Shown here in pieces: positions 1 to 8,376 of a stretch of DNA of 64,000 nt (position 1 is its first letter; every line of letters starts with the position of its first letter). The notes beneath the pieces are model-generated. The model was given only the letters and a program-made list of their open reading frames with translations, had not been told where the DNA came from and made no database searches. Origin of the DNA: an uncultured Microbacterium sp. (GTDB taxonomy: Bacteria > Actinomycetota > Actinomycetes > Actinomycetales > Microbacteriaceae); assembly GCA_913774665.1 (NCBI GenBank), contig CAJYHN010000010.1:682001-746000 (forward strand), written 5' to 3'. Made by a program: the position numbers and the translations under genes.

Positions 1-23
1 TACGCGCCCTCGGCCGGGTTCGG

Positions 24-629
24 CTACAGCCACCCACGCTCCACAGCCACCCGCACGGCATCCGCCCGGTTCCGCCCGCCCGTCTTGCCGATCGCGCTCG
101 ACAGGTGGTTCTTGACCGTCCCCTCAGAGAGGTGCACGGTCCGCGCGATGTCGGCGATCGAGCCGCCGTCGCGGGCCGCGGCGAGCACGTCGGTCTCGCG
201 CTCGGTCAGCGGCGAATCCCCCTGGGCCAGCGACTCGGCCGCGAGCGCCGGGTCCACCACGCGCAACCCGGTAGATACCCGCCGCACGGCATCCGCCAGC
301 TCCGCCGCGGGAGTGTCCTTCACGACGAAGCCCGAGGCGCCGGCCTGCATGGCCCGCGCCAGGTAGCCGGGGCGTCCGAAGGTCGTGACGATGAGGGCAC
401 GGCATCCGGGAACCTCCGCGCGCAACTGAGCGGCGGCGGCGATCCCGTCGATCCCGGGCATCTCGATGTCGAGCAGGGCAACGGTGGCCTTCGACGTGCG
501 CGCGGCCTCGACCACCTCGTCTCCGCGCCCGACCTGGGCGACGACCTCGATGTCGGCCTCGAGCCCCAGCAGGGCGGCGAGGGCCCCGCGCACGAGGGCC
601 TGATCGTCGGCGATGAGCAGTCGGATCAC
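24..629 (-). CDS. NarL/LuxR-family response regulator
   Basis: This is a cytoplasmic DNA-binding response regulator of 201 aa. The receiver domain (about residues 1-120) has the acidic pair D8/D9, the phospho-acceptor D54 in LLDIEMPG, and a lysine in VVKD near residue 106. A LuxR-type helix-turn-helix fills about 140-195 (SPLTERETDVL, then EGTVKNHLS). I chose GTG 629 because it overlaps the TGA of the upstream kinase gene as GTGA; a longer in-frame reading to 860 is antisense noise over the kinase. It is the last gene of a four-gene operon (ABC ATPase, permease, kinase, regulator), so it probably controls the exporter. The target genes are inferred. Confidence 0.93.
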   Translation of the reverse strand: MIRLLIADDQALVRGALAALLGLEADIEVVAQVGRGDEVVEAARTSKATVALLDIEMPGIDGIAAAAQLRAEVPGCRALIVTTFGRPGYLARAMQAGASGFVVKDTPAAELADAVRRVSTGLRVVDPALAAESLAQGDSPLTERETDVLAAARDGGSIADIARTVHLSEGTVKNHLSSAIGKTGGRNRADAVRVAVERGWL

Positions 630-1744
630 CACGCCACCTTCACCTTGAATCCGCCCAGGTCGCTGCGGCCGATCGTCATCCGCGCTCCCGAGGTCTCGAC
701 GCGTTCGCGGAGTCCCGTGAGTCCTGAGCCGGTGGATGCCGTGGACGCCGGGCCGCACCCGTCGTCGGCGACCTCGATCGAGCGGTTGTCGAGTCGCACG
801 CGGCAGGCGGTCGCACCCGAGTGGCGCACCACGTTGGTGACGGCCTCGCGCACCACCCACCCGGCGAGCTCACGGCGGTCGGCGGGCACCTGGTCGGTGG
901 ACCCGGGGAGGTCGGCGGAGACGCCGGCGCTCTCGAGCGCCGCACGGGCCGCGGCCAGCTCGCCGCTGATGCTCACGCCGCGGTAGCCGTGCACGGTCGC
1001 GCGCACGTCGGCGAGGGCTCCGCGGGAAAGACCCTCGATCGCGGCGATCTCGTCGCGGGCGGCCGGGGAGCCGGCATCCATCAGTCGTCCTGCCAACTCG
1101 GCCTTCACCGTGATGACCGTGAGCGAGTGCCCGAGGATGTCGTGCACGTCGCGGGCGACGCGGCCGCGCTCGCGTTCGGCGGCGAGTTCGGCGATCTGCT
1201 CCTGAGCGGCGCGCAGGCGCTCGAGGGTCGAGATGTTCTCGACGAAGCTGAACATCATGATCGAGATCGAGAGGACGATCGCCGAGTTCACGACGTTCGA
1301 GAACGCGTCGGCGCCCATGGCTTCGCCCACGACGAACGACAACGCGCTGAGGGCGGGCACGAAGAGCCAGGTCGTTCTGCGACCCATCGCCGAGACGGCG
1401 AACGCGACGCCGACGAAGGTCCACATCCAGCGGATGTCGGCACCGAGCCAGGGCAGCAGCGTCAGGGTCAGCGCGAAGAGCACCACCGTCGGCAGCAGTC
1501 GGCGGAGCCGCGATGGGGTGACGCGGGCGTAGGGAACCGTCGCCATGAACACGGCCGCGAACAGGATGATGATCGCGGTGCCCACGAAGTGACCCGCGAC
1601 GCTCGAGCCCTCCCACAATTCGACGAGGACCGGATACGTCCAGATCAGCGAGATCGACGCGCCGATGAACCAGCCGCGGCGGAACGGACGGCGGCCCGGA
1701 ACGCGGGTGCGCTCCGGGCCGGTCGTCGTGCTCACGTCGTTCAC
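626..1744 (-). CDS. DesK/NarX-type sensor histidine kinase (HisKA_3)
   Basis: This is a membrane sensor kinase of 372 aa. The N-terminal 170 residues carry about five or six hydrophobic membrane segments and no large extracellular domain, as in DesK-like sensors of membrane or envelope state. A short coiled linker leads to the dimerisation/phosphoacceptor helix with H201 in RDVHDILGHS. The HATPase domain follows, with N-box AVTNVVRHS (301-309), G1 box EVADDGCG and GLTGLRERV. Its stop overlaps the start of the response regulator gene, and it begins 10 nt after the permease gene, so the four genes are probably one transcript. The signal sensed is unknown. Confidence 0.93.
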   Translation of the reverse strand: MNDVSTTTGPERTRVPGRRPFRRGWFIGASISLIWTYPVLVELWEGSSVAGHFVGTAIIILFAAVFMATVPYARVTPSRLRRLLPTVVLFALTLTLLPWLGADIRWMWTFVGVAFAVSAMGRRTTWLFVPALSALSFVVGEAMGADAFSNVVNSAIVLSISIMMFSFVENISTLERLRAAQEQIAELAAERERGRVARDVHDILGHSLTVITVKAELAGRLMDAGSPAARDEIAAIEGLSRGALADVRATVHGYRGVSISGELAAARAALESAGVSADLPGSTDQVPADRRELAGWVVREAVTNVVRHSGATACRVRLDNRSIEVADDGCGPASTASTGSGLTGLRERVETSGARMTIGRSDLGGFKVKVAW

Positions 1745-1754
1745 CCTAGGCGTG

Positions 1755-2552
1755 TCAGCCGCGACGCGTGTCGCGACGGAAGAAGTACACGGTGCCGGCG
1801 ACGAAGACCGCGAGCCAGACCACCGCGTTGATCAGGGCGCCGAGGTCGAATCCGTCGCCCGTGAGGGGCGAGCGGGCGAGCTCGCCGATGCCGTAGACCG
1901 GCGTCAGCTTGCCGATCACCTGCAGGAAGTCGGGCATCGACGACAGCGGGAAGAACAGGCCGCCGAGGAACGACAGCAGCACCACCGCGAGGCTCGTGAT
2001 CTGCGCCGCGTTCTCGCCCGGCACCATGTAGCCGACCATCAGGCCGAGCGTGGTGAAGACGGCACCGGCGAGCACCCAGGCGGCGAGTCCCGTGACGATC
2101 CACTGCACGGGAGCCAGCTGCACTCCGGCTCCGGCGGCCACCGCGTAGGTCGCGATCACCGCGATCAGGCCGAACATCATGCCCGCGAGCATCTTGACGA
2201 CGACGTTCGAGACGGGGTTCAGAGGGGTGAGCCGCAGCTGCCGCGACCAGCCCTGCGCGCGCTCGACCGCGACCGAGGCCCCGGTCTGGGTCGCCGACAT
2301 CATGGTCCCGTACATCGCCATCGAGACCATGATGTAGGCGGCCACCGACACTCCCCCGGACGCCAGGGGTGTATCCGTCAGCGGAACGTCGAGGGTCTGG
2401 AACCCGACGATGAAGAACATCAGCACGGGGAACGCGACGGTGAACAGGATGCTGCGCGGATTGCGCAGCTTACGCACCAGTTCGATGCGCAGGTAGGTCA
2501 GCGTGAACCCGCCCATGGCGGGAAGCGGGCGGTCGAGGGCGATGGCGGTCAT
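1755..2552 (-). CDS. ABC-2 type transporter permease (DrrB-like)
   Basis: This is a 265-aa integral membrane permease of the ABC-2 family with about six hydrophobic segments. The N-terminal cytosolic part has the pattern ELVRKLRNPRSILFTVAFP, typical of DrrB/NodJ-like exporters. ATG 2552 overlaps the stop of the ATPase gene as ATGA, which fixes the start; the long upstream extension of this frame lies antisense to the ATPase. It forms the channel of an exporter with the adjacent ATPase. Exporters coupled to a DesK/NarL pair often handle membrane-active compounds or antibiotics, but the substrate is not shown here. Confidence 0.92.
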   Translation of the reverse strand: MTAIALDRPLPAMGGFTLTYLRIELVRKLRNPRSILFTVAFPVLMFFIVGFQTLDVPLTDTPLASGGVSVAAYIMVSMAMYGTMMSATQTGASVAVERAQGWSRQLRLTPLNPVSNVVVKMLAGMMFGLIAVIATYAVAAGAGVQLAPVQWIVTGLAAWVLAGAVFTTLGLMVGYMVPGENAAQITSLAVVLLSFLGGLFFPLSSMPDFLQVIGKLTPVYGIGELARSPLTGDGFDLGALINAVVWLAVFVAGTVYFFRRDTRRG

Positions 2553-3484
2553 CGGAGTGATCCATTCGAGACGAGGTCGGATGCCGAGGGCTCGGCGGTG
2601 AGCGTCAGGAACACGCTCTCGAGGTTCTGGGCGGTGATCTCGAGATCCCGCGCCGTGGTGGAGGTGAGCAGGTGACGTGCGAGGGCGTCGGAATCCCGCG
2701 TGTGCACGGTGATGCGGTCGCCGGCGGCCTCGACCGAGTCGACGCCCGGGACGGACGCGAGGGCCGCGAGGTCGGCATCCGGAAGCGTCGCCTGAACGAC
2801 CCGCCCCGACACGAGGTTCTTGATCTCGGTGGTGCTGCCGTCGGCCACGATCTGCCCGCCGCGCATCAGCACGATGCGATCGGCGTACTCGTCGGCTTCG
2901 TCGAGGTAGTGCGTGGCGAACATCACGGTGCGTCCGCGCGCGGCATCCGCCCGGATCGCATTCCAGAACGACCGGCGTGCCTCGACGTCCATGCCCGTGG
3001 TCGGCTCGTCGAGGATGAGCAGCGCGGGGTCGCTCACGAGCGCCATCGCGAAGCGCAGACGCTGTTGCTCGCCGCCCGAGCACAGGCCCACCTTGCGGCG
3101 GGCGAGGTTCAGGATGCCGGCACGCTCGAGGGCCTCGTCGACGGGGCGCTTCTCGGCGAACAGGCTCGCCGTCAGCTCCACCGTCTCGCGCACGGTCAGG
3201 TCTTTCAGCAGCCCGCCCGACTGGAGCACCGCCGAGACGAGGCCCCGGGCGACGGCTCCGCGAGCGCTGTGGCCGAACACCTCGATGCTGCCGGCATCGG
3301 GGTTCGTCAGGCCCAGGATCATGTCGATCGTGGTGGTCTTGCCCGCGCCGTTCGGGCCGAGGAAGGCCACGATCTCGCCCGGTCGGACGGTGAGGTCGAC
3401 GCCGCGGACGGCGTGGACGGAGCCGAAGCTCTTGACGACGCCCCGCGCGTCGATCGCGGCGGGGATGGGGGTGGAGGAGGTCAT
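2549..3484 (-). CDS. ABC transporter ATP-binding protein (DrrA-like)
   Basis: This is a 311-aa cytoplasmic ATPase of the drug-exporter (DrrA/CcmA) type. Walker A GPNGAGKTT is at 43-51, the Q-loop glutamine in VLQSG near 88, the signature CSGGEQQR at 135-142 (first residue Cys instead of Leu), Walker B LLILDEPT at 155-162, and the switch His in ATHYLDEAD. The C-terminal extension beyond 220 is the usual DUF4162-like region. It is the first gene of the operon with the permease and the two-component system. A 14-bp inverted repeat about 60-70 bp upstream is a candidate operator. Confidence 0.94.
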   Translation of the reverse strand: MTSSTPIPAAIDARGVVKSFGSVHAVRGVDLTVRPGEIVAFLGPNGAGKTTTIDMILGLTNPDAGSIEVFGHSARGAVARGLVSAVLQSGGLLKDLTVRETVELTASLFAEKRPVDEALERAGILNLARRKVGLCSGGEQQRLRFAMALVSDPALLILDEPTTGMDVEARRSFWNAIRADAARGRTVMFATHYLDEADEYADRIVLMRGGQIVADGSTTEIKNLVSGRVVQATLPDADLAALASVPGVDSVEAAGDRITVHTRDSDALARHLLTSTTARDLEITAQNLESVFLTLTAEPSASDLVSNGSLR

Positions 3485-3542
3485 GTGTTCATGCTCGCCG
3501 GGGTGGTTCCCGAAGACCTCCGCCTCCCGTCACGTCTCGGGT

Positions 3543-3556
3543 ATGACGTTCGTCAT
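3543..3556. promoter_or_regulatory. Inverted repeat ATGACG-tt-CGTCAT, likely response-regulator box
   Basis: This is a perfect 6-bp inverted repeat with a 2-bp centre, 59-72 bp upstream of the ABC ATPase start, in the short intergenic region before the exporter/two-component operon. NarL/DesR-type regulators bind short palindromes of this general form (TGAC...GTCA). The location fits autoregulation by the response regulator encoded as the last gene of the operon. Binding is inferred. Confidence 0.5.
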
Positions 3557-3647
3557 GGGTGCGGCAGTCGTGAGATAGATCGTCGATGCACGATTGGGCT
3601 TTGACCGGCGGGAAGAACGGCGGCCGATTCGCGATCGAGAAGAGGAG

Positions 3648-4217
3648 TCATGTGGCGGGCACACTCTCGTTGAGCGCCGACGATGCCCGGTCGACAAACT
3701 CCTTGATTGTCTTGGCAAGATTCCCGTAGCTCCCGGCAGACGTTACGAGGTCGCGGATGAATCCGGAGAGAAGGGCGGTCCATTTGGCCGATTTCACCGC
3801 CAGTTGTGCGGCCACTACCGGTGTTGCCGCCCCTAGGGTTCCCGCAACCAGCGCCAGCTCCTGAACGACAAATCCGACGAGGTCCGCAATCACGTCGCGG
3901 ACGACATCGTGTACCGCCTTGATAATCCCAGCAAGTAACTCCGCCGCGACCCCAAATCCAGAGCACAGTTCAGCGCACCTCTGCAGTGACGAAGTCAGGG
4001 ACATAAGTAATGCTCGGTAGGCGTCAGCAGCGGCCCCGTCGAAGTCGCCGAGGTCACTAACGCAAAGACGTAGACAGATGATCCCGAAAGCCTGCCCTCC
4101 GAGAGAGACCTGCCCTGCCGCCGAGGCGGCTTCAGCAACGTCGCTCGACAGTGCCGCCACTTTATGAGCGTGCTGTCGCAGAAAATCTGGATCTACTCGA
4201 ATGCGGTCGTCGCTCAT
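3648..4217 (-). CDS. WXG100-like helical protein, possible type VII secretion substrate
   Basis: This is a 189-aa, largely helical, alanine-rich protein. The N-terminus resembles ESX/WXG100-family actinobacterial proteins (an RVDPDFLRQHAHKVAALSSDV opening and a later GDFDGAAADAY stretch). There is no Sec signal peptide. The central part has several amphipathic or hydrophobic helices (about 85-150). The gene overlaps the upstream YbaB-like gene as ATGA, so the two are translated together; such pairs are common in Actinobacteria near ESX-associated genes. No EccC-type ATPase or other secretion component is in the window. Family membership rests on pattern and context. Confidence 0.5.
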   Translation of the reverse strand: MSDDRIRVDPDFLRQHAHKVAALSSDVAEAASAAGQVSLGGQAFGIICLRLCVSDLGDFDGAAADAYRALLMSLTSSLQRCAELCSGFGVAAELLAGIIKAVHDVVRDVIADLVGFVVQELALVAGTLGAATPVVAAQLAVKSAKWTALLSGFIRDLVTSAGSYGNLAKTIKEFVDRASSALNESVPAT

Positions 4218-4594
4218 CCTGCATCCTCTTGCTTCGCTTGTGGGCGGTACCTTTCAGCATTCGTTCGAAGGCCAGCGACCGTTGGTGCGTCGGGTCCGAA
4301 AGCATCCGCAGCCAGGGCGATACTGCGACGTGTCGCTTCCTCGTAGCCCTCGTCGAGCGCCTGGAGAAGCAACGAACGGATCCGATCGGGACCCAATGCG
4401 AACGCCTGGTGAGTGGAGCCGACATTGAGCAACCGACCGTTGGCATCCACTTGCCCACCTGGGGAGGCGATTTCGACGCGTATCGCCTCGATGTCTGATG
4501 CGAGTTGCTGCATCTGCTCCGCCCGGCGCTGGCTCAGGGCCACCTGCCTGTCGAGCTTGAGTAGTGCTTCCTTCACTTCTGCAGAGTCCGTCAC
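4214..4594 (-). CDS. YbaB/EbfC-like small protein
   Basis: This is a 126-aa protein with a helical, charged N-terminus (residues 1-40, coiled-coil-like), a central beta segment with the pattern ASPGGQVDANGRLLNVG, and a C-terminal helix (RIRSLLLQALDEGYEEATRR). The order helix, beta hairpin with VDANGRL, long helix is that of the YbaB/EbfC nucleoid-associated family, which in Actinobacteria often sits beside WXG100-like genes, as here. It overlaps the downstream gene by 4 nt. A role as chaperone-like partner or DNA-binding protein is inferred. Transcription starts divergently from the gene at 4688. Confidence 0.55.
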   Translation of the reverse strand: MTDSAEVKEALLKLDRQVALSQRRAEQMQQLASDIEAIRVEIASPGGQVDANGRLLNVGSTHQAFALGPDRIRSLLLQALDEGYEEATRRSIALAADAFGPDAPTVAGLRTNAERYRPQAKQEDAG

Positions 4595-4687
4595 TCAGCC
4601 CTCCTTGAATGTCGTGCTCAACACCACATGGTCTCCCGCACCACAGGCGGAGTCTCGTCTTGACGCCGCAGCGGGCAGAATGACCCC

Positions 4688-5494
4688 GTGCACGCTGACA
4701 TCGACTTCACGCCGCTCACGCACCCGACCGATCCGCCAGCGAGGACAGACCCGACGGCGAACGCCGTCGCTCATCTCGCCCTGGCGAACGGCTGGCAGTA
4801 CTACACGCATGCGGTCGACCAGCAGCTGCCCGGGGTGGTCTTCCGTGAACCGAATGGCGGGTCGCGGTTGTCGCAGCGCGCCGTCAACATCGTGCGCATC
4901 CCCGGCACTCCCATGATGGAGATCGGCGATAGCTTCTACACGAAGGTCGCTGTGGGGAATCAATTCACTCAGCGGTGGGGGTATCTTGCTGCGGACGTCG
5001 GCGTCGCGATGCCCTCCGTCACGATGGAATCGCGGTCGAACTTTGCCCAGAACCCTCTGCCGGCAACCCCGGCCAGGGCTCTAGCGGACGAACGTCGCAG
5101 CGGCCTCCGCGTAGAGGCGGCCCCCGGAGCAGAGTTTGTGGCTAACGCGCTTCTGACGCCCGAGGTCGTCGGGGCGTTGGACAACGGGACATATCCGTTG
5201 AATGTGGAAATGAACGGACGGTGGCTGTTTCTGTACGCCCCTCGCTCTCTTGCGACGGACGATGCGGAGTCATGGAAGCACACTCTTCGTACAGCGCAGC
5301 TGCTGATGGATCGGATCCGTGAGATCTTCCCGATGGACGCCTCGTCCTCGGGCACTGAAGTACACCAGTCCGTGGCGCCCATGCAGTCGCAGGGTGGCCG
5401 TGTAAACCGTATGCGAGTCACGTGGTACCTGCTGGCCGTGGTCGCCGCGATGGGGGTTGCGGGTGGTGCCGCGCTGCTCTTCGGCGGCCGATGA
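4688..5494 (+). CDS. Hypothetical protein with C-terminal membrane anchor, paralogue of the 22-24 kb pair
   Basis: This is a 268-aa protein of unknown function beginning at GTG. Residues 1-235 are soluble and one hydrophobic segment lies at about 243-265. It shares a pattern with the two proteins at 22023-24277: an ANG...PG..F segment, then RWGYLAADVGVAMP, then LLTPEVVGALDN, then NGRWLFLYAPRSL. Unlike those, it lacks the two N-terminal membrane segments, so the soluble domain would face the cytoplasm ahead of a tail anchor. It is divergent from the YbaB/WXG100-like pair, with 93 bp between. No catalytic motif was recognised. Confidence 0.7.
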   Translation: MHADIDFTPLTHPTDPPARTDPTANAVAHLALANGWQYYTHAVDQQLPGVVFREPNGGSRLSQRAVNIVRIPGTPMMEIGDSFYTKVAVGNQFTQRWGYLAADVGVAMPSVTMESRSNFAQNPLPATPARALADERRSGLRVEAAPGAEFVANALLTPEVVGALDNGTYPLNVEMNGRWLFLYAPRSLATDDAESWKHTLRTAQLLMDRIREIFPMDASSSGTEVHQSVAPMQSQGGRVNRMRVTWYLLAVVAAMGVAGGAALLFGGR

Positions 5495-5557
5495 CATCCA
5501 GGACGCCGAACTGGGCTGCGCAGTCCCTTCTACCTTCGGAAGGCGACGCGCTCCGGG

Positions 5558-6388
5558 TCACGCCCCCTTCGTCGCCCGGATCGTGTAGCTCAGCGGCATG
5601 ACCGAGGGCTGCTCCGTCAGAGCGAACTCGCCGTCGGGTCGTTGGGTCATGCGCCCGGGGAGTGCGTCCCACGGGACGCTGTCGTGCTCGACGAGAGCGT
5701 CGATGCGCAGTCCCCTGTCGAGCAGGGCGGTGACGATCTCGCCGAGGCCGTGGTTCCACTCGTAGGTGCGGGTCGAGGTCAGCGGCGCCGACACCTCGAC
5801 GTACGTGCTGTCGTCGTTCCACTCGAGCGGCGCCGCCTGCTCGAAGTACGGGAAGGTCAACGCGAGACCGGGGAGCTCCTCGTTCAGGGCCCACAGGATC
5901 GGGTGTCCCTCCCGGATGTGCAGGGTCCCGCCGGGCGTCAGGAGCTCGGCGACGACCCCCGCCCATTCGGTGATCGAGGGGAGCCAGCACAGCGCTCCGA
6001 TGCCGGTGTAGACGAGGTCGAACGCCCCGCGCGGCAGCGCCTTCGCGGCATCCCGGACGTCGGACTGCACGTACGTGACGTCGGCACCGGCCTCCGCGGC
6101 GAGGCGGCGGGCTTCGGCCACCGCGTTCTCGGAGAAGTCGAGCCCCGTGACGCGAGCGCCGAGGCGCGCCAGCGAGAGCGTGTCGGTACCGATATGGCAC
6201 TGCAAGTGGACCGCGCGCTTTCCGGCGATGTCGCCGAGCTGGGGCAGGTCGAAGCGGACGACGTCGGACAGGGCGGCGGGGTCTGCGACGTACCGCTGCA
6301 CGCCGTACCCTGACCCGTCCCGAGCCGCGTGCAGTGTCGCCCGCTCGTCCCAGTTGGCGCGGTTCGCGTCGATGTACGCAGACGTCAT
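5558..6388 (-). CDS. Class I SAM-dependent methyltransferase
   Basis: This is a 276-aa soluble methyltransferase. The SAM-binding motif I is degenerate but recognisable (VHLQCHIGTDTLSLARLGA, about 60-80), followed by motif II acidic GLDFSENAV and a motif around VQSDVRDA. The N-terminal sequence SAYIDANRANWDERATLHA is typical of a widespread actinobacterial group of small-molecule methyltransferases (Methyltransf_11/25-like). The substrate is unknown. It is convergent with the gene ending at 5494 and divergent from the peptidase at 6574, and appears monocistronic. The 185-bp upstream region is unusually AT-rich for this window. Confidence 0.85.
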   Translation of the reverse strand: MTSAYIDANRANWDERATLHAARDGSGYGVQRYVADPAALSDVVRFDLPQLGDIAGKRAVHLQCHIGTDTLSLARLGARVTGLDFSENAVAEARRLAAEAGADVTYVQSDVRDAAKALPRGAFDLVYTGIGALCWLPSITEWAGVVAELLTPGGTLHIREGHPILWALNEELPGLALTFPYFEQAAPLEWNDDSTYVEVSAPLTSTRTYEWNHGLGEIVTALLDRGLRIDALVEHDSVPWDALPGRMTQRPDGEFALTEQPSVMPLSYTIRATKGA

Positions 6389-6573
6389 GGCATCCCTCTT
6401 GAAACTCGGTCGTCCAGACTATCGAGAATGCAGGAAACGCACCGTAACCCAACAACGCGCATCCTTCACATCCAAGAAATGACGGAATCACATATTTATT
6501 TCAGCTCCCATTCGATCTCGCCCGTGCAGCATCCGCCGTGTGCTGAGCCCCCCCACGTCCAGGGGAGATTCCG

Positions 6574-7389
6574 TTGAAGAGACGCACCAGCACCGCTGTC
6601 GTCACCGTCCTCACCGCCGCCATGATCTTCGGTGCGGCGGCCGCGCAGGCGGCATCCATCCCCGCGTCCGTGCCGATCGTCCGACTGACGTCGCCGCTCA
6701 TCGACATGCCCGCGAGCTACCCCGTGCAGCCCCAGCTCCGCGTCTTCCCGGACGATCCCGGTGATGCCTCGATCTGGCGGGGAGCCCGTCCGTACGACGA
6801 GATCGCTCCCCTCCTCAACGACCTCATGAGCAAGAGCGACCGCGTCTCGACGCAGGTCGCCTCGCATTCCGCGCAGGGCCGCGACATCTATCTGGTCACC
6901 GTCACCGCCCCCGAGACGGCCGCCGAGACCGCACGACAGGAGGCCCGCCGAGACAGGGTCAAGTACGACCCGATCGCGGCCGCGACCGATGCCGACCTCC
7001 TGGCGAACTACAAGGTCCCGGTGTGGTTCAACTCCAACATCCACGGGAACGAGTGGGAGGGCACCGACGCGACGCTCGACTACATCGCCGATCTCGCGAC
7101 GAGCACCGATCCGGCCGTGACCGAGATCCTGTCCGACCGTCGTCTGTACTTCACCGTGACGAACAACCCCGACGGTCGCGTCCTCGGCTGGCGCGGCACG
7201 TGGAACGGCTACGACCCGAACCGGGACTTCATCACGGGCGCCACGGCCGAGGCATCCATCGTCCGTGACCTCTCGGCCATCATCCAGCCCACGTACTTCA
7301 TCGACATCCACGGATACACCGACGTTCTGCAGGTCGAGCCGTGCGGGCCGCCGCACGGCGGGATGCCACGCCCCGGTGTCGTCGCGTGA
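6574..7389 (+). pseudogene. C-terminally truncated M14-family zinc carboxypeptidase
   Basis: This 271-codon frame begins at TTG after an AGGGGAGA ribosome-binding site and has a Sec signal peptide (residues 1-27, cleavage near AQA-AS). It then matches an M14 metallocarboxypeptidase: zinc ligands H157 and E160 in NIHGNEWEG, NNPDGR, DPNRDF, and the third ligand H246 in DIHGYTD. The frame ends only 25 residues later (stop after PRPGVVA), before the catalytic glutamate region that M14 enzymes have well downstream of the third ligand. It is therefore 3'-truncated or fused to unrelated sequence right before the next gene, and I expect it to be inactive. Confidence is in the family and the truncation. 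Confidence 0.7.
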
Positions 7390-7434
7390 CAGCGGTCGGG
7401 CGGGATGTCGGGGGTCCGCGTTAGCGTGGACCCT

Positions 7435-8376
7435 ATGTCGGGCAAGGTCTATGTCATCCACGAGAATCCTCAGTGGATCCCGCCGTTCGCGGCGGCGTTC
7501 GAGGCAGAAGGGGTGCCGTTCGAGGAGTGGCTCCTCACCGACGGGTCGATCGACCTGTCCGTCGAGCCGCCGGAGGGCATCTTCTGGTCGCGCCTCAGCG
7601 CCTCGGCGCACACTCGCGATCACGCCTACAGCAAAGAGTTCGGTCGCGCCGTCCTCCGCTGGCTGGCGTCGTGGGGCCGTACCGTCATCAACGGCGCCGA
7701 CGTGCTCGAGCTCGAGGTGAGCAAGGTCGCGCAGCACGCGGCGCTGCGCCACGCCGGTATCGACGTTCCGCGCACGGTCGCGGTCTTCGGGACTGACGAC
7801 CTCGCCGCGAAGGCTCGGGAGTTCGGTGCCCCCTTCATCAGCAAGCACAATCAGGGCGGTAAGGGCCTCGGCGTGCGGCGCTGGGATTCGATCGACGAGT
7901 TCGCCGCGTGGGTCGGCAGCTCCGACTTCGAGCCCTCCCCCGACGGCATCACCCTGCTGCAGGAGCTCCTCGTCGCCGAGGCGCCGTTCGTGACACGCGC
8001 CGAGTTCGTGGCCGGCGATTTCGTCTACGCGGTTCGCGTCGACACCAGTGCGGGCAGCTTCGAGCTGTGCCCGGCCGAGGCGTGCGCTCTCCCGGGCGCC
8101 GACGGCGTCGAGCCCGAACCTCTCTTCCGGCGGCGGGATGACGTCGACCCGGCCCTCATCGACCGCTATCTCGCCTTCCTGGCCGCAGAGGGCGTGGGCA
8201 TCGCCGGCATCGAGTTCATCGACACGCGAGACGGTCGCACGGTGACGTACGACGTCAACACCAACACGAACTACAACCCCGACGTCGAGGCGACGGCCCC
8301 GCGCTCCGGCCCGCGAGAGATCGCCCGCTGGCTGGGCTCCCTCCTGCCGCAAGAGGCGGTGGGTCTGCGTGGCTGA
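7435..8376 (+). CDS. ATP-grasp domain protein (RimK-like ligase)
   Basis: This is a 313-aa cytoplasmic protein. An N-terminal domain (about 1-100) precedes an ATP-grasp fold: SKVAQHAALRHAGIDVPRT, the lysine loop PFISKHNQGGKGLGV, LLQELLV, and the metal-binding end GIEFIDTRDGRTVTYDVNTNTNYN. The order resembles RimK/LysX-type carboxylate-amine ligases, which add amino acids to peptides or small molecules. I chose ATG 7435 rather than 7405 because a -10 box TAGCGT ends 7 nt before it, giving a leaderless start. It overlaps the next gene by 8 nt, so the two are co-translated. The substrate is unknown. Confidence 0.8.
   Translation: MSGKVYVIHENPQWIPPFAAAFEAEGVPFEEWLLTDGSIDLSVEPPEGIFWSRLSASAHTRDHAYSKEFGRAVLRWLASWGRTVINGADVLELEVSKVAQHAALRHAGIDVPRTVAVFGTDDLAAKAREFGAPFISKHNQGGKGLGVRRWDSIDEFAAWVGSSDFEPSPDGITLLQELLVAEAPFVTRAEFVAGDFVYAVRVDTSAGSFELCPAEACALPGADGVEPEPLFRRRDDVDPALIDRYLAFLAAEGVGIAGIEFIDTRDGRTVTYDVNTNTNYNPDVEATAPRSGPREIARWLGSLLPQEAVGLRG

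Noticed and set aside
105-986. Long plus-strand open frames over the two-component genes
   Set aside because: They are antisense shadows of GC-rich genes, with Arg/Gly/Ala-rich composition and no ribosome-binding site.
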